Positions 19,442-24,222 of a stretch of DNA of 24,222 bases are shown piece by piece (the first letter of the stretch is position 1; every line of letters begins with the position of its first letter). Position numbers and translations under genes: made by a program. Source of the DNA: Fonticula alba (Eukaryota; Opisthokonta; Rotosphaerida; Fonticulaceae); the NCBI RefSeq assembly GCF_000388065.1, contig NW_009242972.1:3755006-3779227 (forward strand), given 5' to 3'. Under the pieces are notes generated by a model, which saw nothing but the letters and a program-made list of their open reading frames with translations, had not been told where the DNA came from and made no database searches.

Positions 19442-20640
19442 AGAAGGAAACGCCCCTGCTCGCAGCCCGCGCCCCCCCCCCACACACACACAGACACACA
19501 CACACTCCGGTGAATTCTCCGGGACAGGGGCCCAGCCCGGTGGGGATGGTGGATGTGTGTCTGGGGGGGGGGGGGGGGATGAGAGAGAGAGAGAAAGCGC
19601 GCGGGGAGTGCTTCTCACGTGCAGAGACGGATAGGACCCGCGCGCAAGTGGCCTCCCGTGCGCCATGTAAGCAACAAGACAAGTAAACCCGCCAGGGTAT
19701 GGGGCCCCAGCTCGCGCATTGGCCCGATCTCCTCCCTTCTGTGTCCCCCTGCGATGGCCCCATCGCCGAGCCTCGGCGTCTATGTGTCGGCGCAGTGCAC
19801 ATGCCACAAGGGAGGCAGTATTTTCCCCACAGGGGCGGCTGGGCGTGAAGAAGCGGAGGAATGTGGCGCACGGGGGGAATATATAGCACAAGATAATAAG
19901 CACATATATTCAATACAATGTTCAACGAGCAAAGGCCCAAACTGAAGGCGAGCGTTGTACAAGATGGGGAAGGGACATGATATGGCATAGGGCAACGGCG
20001 AATGGGCGCAGGAGGCGGGGAGGGGGCGGGGGGGAGAGGGGGGGGAGCACACGGCCGATCGTCAATCGTGTGTGTATCCTGCAGAAGCGGAAGGGAAACC
20101 ACAGGGAGGAAGGTCGGGAAGGGAGAGGGGGGGGCTAATGCGGAAGCCCAGCGAGGACGATGGATAGGGCTACTTCGTGGAGGAGGAAAGGGGGCGAGGG
20201 GCATGGTCCTTGTGGCGTCACCACCGGGATGCACGCGGGATTGGGATAAAAATCGCGTGCAGGTGATGGCGAGTGACGCCACACATGCATACATACGCAT
20301 GCCGAGGAGACGGCATCGCCAAGTCTCCCAGCGGGAGGCGGGGATGCGCGGCGGGTCGGAAGGAGGAAGCCAACACCCGACATCCAAGAGGACAGGAAAA
20401 GGAGGCGAGGGAGCGAAAGGGACAGAGAGCCGGGGTGGGGGGGGGGTAGAGAGAGATGGGCATTGGCAGGGGGAGACAAGAGAGGCCAGAGCGAGAAGCA
20501 CATGTGTGCATGAGAGAGAGAGAGAGAGAGGCAGCTGCGACATGCACAGAACAAGTCGCAACTCGGGAAAAGGGCGGCTGGCGAGAGGCAGCAAACCCGA
20601 CCTCCTCGGCCATCACCCAATTCCCCTGTGGTGTGCCGGT
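19442..20640. other. Convergent spacer with an AT-rich island
   Basis: No gene is supported. It has a (CA)n block at 19480-19505, a 16-nt G-run at 19563-19578, (GA)n at 19581-19593 and at 20512-20530, and long purine-rich stretches. The region 19877-19925 is unusually AT-rich (aatatata, ataataag, catatattcaatac) and is the best candidate for a polyadenylation or termination region of the flanking genes. Confidence 0.5.
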
Positions 20641-21094
20641 TCAGGGGCCGCCATCGGGCGGGAAGAGGGCACGAGCCGTCGGACGGCCGCCCGATAACGA
20701 CGACCCCCAGGCAAGCCCCAGCCCGGCGGAGGAGGGTCGGCGCTGGAGGCCCGGCTCGCCAGACTGCTCGATTCCGGCCATGGCATCAAGCTGACTGCCG
20801 GCGCCGGGCAACGCCGAGGGCGCGGAGTCTCGACGGCCGGTGGCCGACGCCATCGGCCCCGATGCTGCCGAGGGAGACCTGCTCGGGGGAGATGCCAAAC
20901 AGAGACCATGGGCGGCGGCCACGGCAGCCGTCGGGGTGGCGCCGGATGAGGGCGTCATGGCCCAGGGAAGGGAGTCGCGCCGGCCCGTCGGCCGTGGGGC
21001 TGGCGGGGTGACCGGACGCGAGGCCCCGGGCCGGGCCTCCGGGAAGCAGGGCTCGGGGAAGCAGGACTCCATCGGACAGGGCTCCATGGAGGGA

Positions 21095-21126
<32 letters not shown>

Positions 21127-22203
21127 CGCCGTCGCAAATGCCAGGCTTCCCGCCGGGCTTGGCTCGATGCGATGCGATTCGGAGGCCGTCCGTGGCCGGC
21201 CGAATGGCCGGTCATTTTCCGCGCTCGTCCCGGGGATCAAGGGCCGCAGGAGCTGGCGATCCTCAGCCAGCCACCCGGCCTCCGGACGAATGGCCTGCGC
21301 GCGGACCGGCGCCCAGGGCGTGCTCAGGGCCGGGCGGCTTTTGGCGTCCGGCGTCCAGGGACACTGGGGGGTCGATGGGCCCGAGCCGGCCATGCCCGAG
21401 GTGACAGGACTGGCATCTGAAAGATCGGCCCCCGCGGCCGGCGGGGCCCCGGTGGCAAGTTGCGGGGTCAATGGCCGAGTGGGAACCGGTGGCAGGGGCA
21501 CCGGCCGCGGCCGGCCGGTCGGCGGATGGTGCCCTTGCCGGGAGGGCGTGGCCGGCTGGCCGGGCCGGGTGCCGGAGGGATGGCCGGGCCGGGTGCCCGG
21601 CGCCACCCCCGGGCCCCGGGGATTTGTCCCCATCACCGGCGAGGGGGTCTGATAGATGCAGCGCTCGGGAGCCGGAAGTGTCGGTGACACGGGCACAGAG
21701 GACCCGAGGCCCGGCGCGGCCAAGTCCGAGTCGGGCGGCGAAATCTGGAAGCCGGGATCAAGGTCCGCTGGACCGGCGGTGTGGCGGGAGCCGGAGTCGG
21801 GATCGGGACTGGAATCGGACTCGATGTCGGACCCGGATCCGGACCCATCGCCGCCGGTGCTGAGGCCGACTCGCGGGCGTTTCCGGCGGTCATCCTCCAT
21901 CACCGGCGACTGCGAGGGGGCCTTGGCAAGGAGAATGGCCTCCGGGCCTGGGCGATGGGCGCTCGGGGCCGGGGAGCCAAGGAGCAATTGCATGGGCGAC
22001 AGGTGTTCCTGCTGCAGGTACTGGCTGACGGCGGTCTGTTGCAGATCGATGTCAAGCAGATCGAGCATCTCGGTGTCTGTGCCACTCGGGCCTGGGGGAG
22101 GCTTGGGCCCGGCGGGATGGTCCCCCCTGGCCGCCTTACTGGCGACAGGCGACGCTGGGTCGCCTAGCGGTGGCTGTTCGGATGCGGCACTCTGTTGAGG
22201 CAT
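20641..22203 (-). CDS. Unrecognised disordered, probably nuclear protein (5' end uncertain)
   Basis: From the ATG at 22203 (MPQQSAASEQ) the frame runs 520 residues to a TGA at 20641. I do not recognise the family. Residues 44-77 (EMLDLLDIDLQQ, then QYLQQEHLSPMQLLL) form a short hydrophobic-acidic segment that could bind a partner; LLDID also fits the clathrin-box pattern. Residues 104-111 (DDRRKRPR) look like a nuclear localisation signal. The remainder is Pro/Ser/Gly-rich with many SP and TP sites, two PGTRPG/SGTRPG units (202-215), a ten-residue Ala run (361-370), a MEPCPMESCFPEPCFPEA repeat (373-390) and two TGRRDS motifs. Nothing looks enzymatic. An alternative model drops the first five residues and splices upstream exons to a cag acceptor at 22192. 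Confidence 0.6.
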
Positions 22204-23054
22204 GACCAGACATTGATCCACAGGCGGGGGCGGGGAACAGCGCGGCACGGGGTCGACAGGGGAGGAGGAGGGACCAAGGGGGCGGGAGGAGGGGGGGGAG
22301 GGAGAGAGAGAGAGAGAGATGGAGAGGGAGAGAGAGCTTGGGCTGGGGGGTATGCTCGAAGCACAAGGTAATGCGACAATCGGCGAAGGAGGGGAGACAG
22401 GCAGAGGGAACAGGAAGGGGGGGGGAGGGGAGGGGAGGAAGGGGGAGCAGAGATGCCCGAAGGAAGCAATTGTGATTGGGGAGCCCGGCGAAAAGAGGGG
22501 GGGCGGGGGTGGGATGTGCGCGGCGCCATCCGGGGTCGCCACCTTGGCGGAGCCGGTCTTTTGGGTGGGGGTTGATCGCATCATTCGAGGCTCCCCCCCC
22601 CCCGGGGGGGGGGACGTCTGGGAACCGCGACCGGCCAGCAATCGCACCTTGTACGAAAATTCCTTTTTCATCTCCCAAGGCTGGAACCACAGGGGGGGGC
22701 CCCTGCCTCTATGTGCTTCTGAAGGGCAGGGGGGCGGGGAGGCCGAGGACTTCTCGGGAGGGCCATTGTTTAGACCGACATGCTCCACGGACGCCATCTG
22801 CATGCAGAACTGGATGCGTTCCCTCGCGAGGGCCTCGAAAGCGTTCGATGGGGGAAGGGGGCCGGCAGCATCAACAAGACCCGGAATAGGATCCAGCTGT
22901 TCAGAGACCTACCTGCGGGTCCGGGCAACCCGACCACATTGTGAGGCTCGGCCGCCGACGCCGGGACCAGGAACCCACGGCACGGGGGGCCGGGGAGATC
23001 GACGCCCCCTGCGGCACAATCGGAGAGCACCGCCAGGGGGCACAGGGGGCGGGG

Positions 23055-23055
<1 letters not shown>

Positions 23056-23120
<65 letters not shown>
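23056..23120 (+). repeat. Poly-G tract, 65 nt
   Basis: The longest homopolymer in the window: 65 uninterrupted G on the plus strand, equal to C65 in the sense direction of the minus-strand gene downstream. Its assembled length should be treated as approximate. Confidence 0.9.
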
Positions 23121-23121
<1 letters not shown>

Positions 23122-23611
23122 GAGCGGGCAACAGCACGTCCGCCCGGCCGCCAGGGGAAAGAAGGCAGGGTCCTTCTGCCCCGCCCCCGCCCCCCCGGGC
23201 CGCAAGTCGCGGTGGATTCCGATCAGGCAGCATCTCCAACAGCGGCGATGGGACCGGGCTCCCTAGCTCGGGCCCCGTGTCGACGGCTGCCGGGGCAGTC
23301 GCCTCGGCCCGCCTGTCTACCGACGGGTTCCCCCTTTTCCCCGGATGGAGGGCACAATGCCGGCCGGGGCCGTGGTGTCCCCGAACATCCCCCCCCCCCC
23401 CCCCGGAGCTGCGACCGGGCTCGGGCCGCGATATCTCCAAGCCCGGCCGGGAGAAAAGAAGGCAGTCAAGAACCCATGTTGACTCGGGACCACGCACATA
23501 CACCCAACAGGATGGGACGCCCCAACACGCGGGCGAGGACAGCGAACAGGGCGCACTGGGCATTTCTCCCGACGCCGGGGCGGATGGGCCGGACGGCGCC
23601 TGGTGCACAGT

Positions 23612-23682
23612 CCCCCCCCCCCCCCCCCCAACACACACACACACACACACACGCACGCACGCACGCACGCACGCACGCACAC
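23612..23682 (+). repeat. C18-(CA)n-(CACG)n compound repeat
   Basis: Eighteen C, then (AC)n to about 23651, then ACGC units to 23682. It uses the same units as the blocks at 7767-7861 and 17347-17413. Confidence 0.92.
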
Positions 23683-24222
23683 CCCCCGCTCTCAGCTGAA
23701 GGCCTCGGGCGCCCGGCGAGAGCGCCAAACCAGGAAACTCCCCACGCACCCGGAGCAAGGAGGGGGGACACCGGCGGCCGCCCCGGGGTGTGTCGGCCAG
23801 AGCGCACCGGGGCCGGCGGGCGCGCCGCCGCACATTCACAAGCCGATGGCGGTGGCAGGGGGTCGGCAGGAGGAGGCCCCGGTCGCCTGGGCCTTGTTGG
23901 CCTCGGTAATATCGAATAAATATGCCTGAAATATGGCCAAGGAGTGTATGGCCAACAGAGGGGCCTTCTATCGGTGCCACTTTCCCGTGTGCGCCCTGCC
24001 GGTTCCGGCGCACCTGCCACACTCAGTGGAGCAGGCCGGAGGGCGGCTCCGGCGCCCCGCCCCCCGGCCGGCCCCCCCCCGGCCCACGCCGGCCGGTAGT
24101 CCATCGCTGGGCGTTTCACTCGCGCACATCGAGCCCGCCTTGGCCCGAATGATTCGGCCCCCCTGCCGCCAGCCCCACAGGAACGATGGCGTAGTTCCAC
24201 CCCTGCCGGCGCCCCCCCCCCC

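Larger units (their letters stand above)
22204..24222. other. Region upstream of the disordered-protein gene, with possible 5' exons
   Basis: On the minus strand, a candidate first exon 22939-22913 (MWSGCPDPQ) ends at a strong donor cag|gtaggt. It could join an exon beginning near 22833 that reads ALARERIQFCMQMASVEH, and then a segment 22680-22648 (PWEMKKEFSYK) ending at donor gtgcga, phase 0 to the main exon at 22191. These pieces read like protein but are unproven. Other contents are (GA)n at 22302-22319, the G65 tract at 23056-23120, a C14 run at about 23390-23404, a C18-(CA)n-(CACG)n block at 23612-23682 and an AT-rich patch at about 23905-23937 that includes aataaa on the plus strand. 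The last 250 bases show no gene. Confidence 0.4.

Noticed and set aside
1-24222. tRNA, rRNA, spliceosomal snRNA, CRISPR or transposon
   Set aside because: A scan by eye for B-box-like GTTCRA sites, U1/U6-like sequences, regularly spaced repeats, terminal repeats and transposase motifs found nothing convincing. A covariance search could still find a divergent RNA.

Overview
This is a very GC-rich eukaryotic nuclear window. Open reading frames are broken by spliceosomal introns, there are many di- and tetranucleotide microsatellites and very long G or C homopolymers, and two genes encode mitochondrial proteins with targeting leaders. The mL50-like ribosomal protein and the OMA1-type protease fit a unicellular opisthokont-like protist, and a Fonticula-like organism is one guess. 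The sequence alone cannot settle the species. No prokaryotic operon, CRISPR array, tRNA, rRNA or transposon was seen.

Six protein-coding genes can be supported; splice sites were chosen by reading-frame phase and protein conservation. (1) 302-1114 +, mitochondrial large-subunit protein mL50-like, 2 exons. (2) 1949-3716 +, OMA1-like inner-membrane metalloprotease of family M48, 4 exons. (3) 4764-7033 -, type II membrane glycosyltransferase of the GT61/EOGT kind, 2 exons. (4) 7915-13701 -, a protein of about 1500 residues with two START lipid-transfer domains and a C-terminal membrane segment, 5 exons. (5) 17607-19441 +, an unrecognised protein with a possible NTF2/SnoaL-like domain and a long acidic and serine-rich tail, 2 exons. 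(6) 20641-about 22203 - (possibly to 22939), an unrecognised disordered, probably nuclear protein.

Genes 1 and 2 are tandem and both mitochondrial. Genes 2 and 3 converge on a microsatellite-rich spacer. Genes 3 and 4 are tandem on the minus strand. Genes 4 and 5 diverge from a 3.9 kb region in which I find no gene. Genes 5 and 6 converge on a 1.2 kb spacer that holds a rare AT-rich island. Apart from the mitochondrial pair, neighbours show no obvious shared pathway.

The most unusual signals are the tandem-START membrane protein with a Cys-rich insertion, a 5' splice-site motif that is mostly GTGCGN rather than GTRAGT, the OMA1 zinc motif built across an exon junction, and C-tracts on the sense strand of 32 to 65 nt close to genes.
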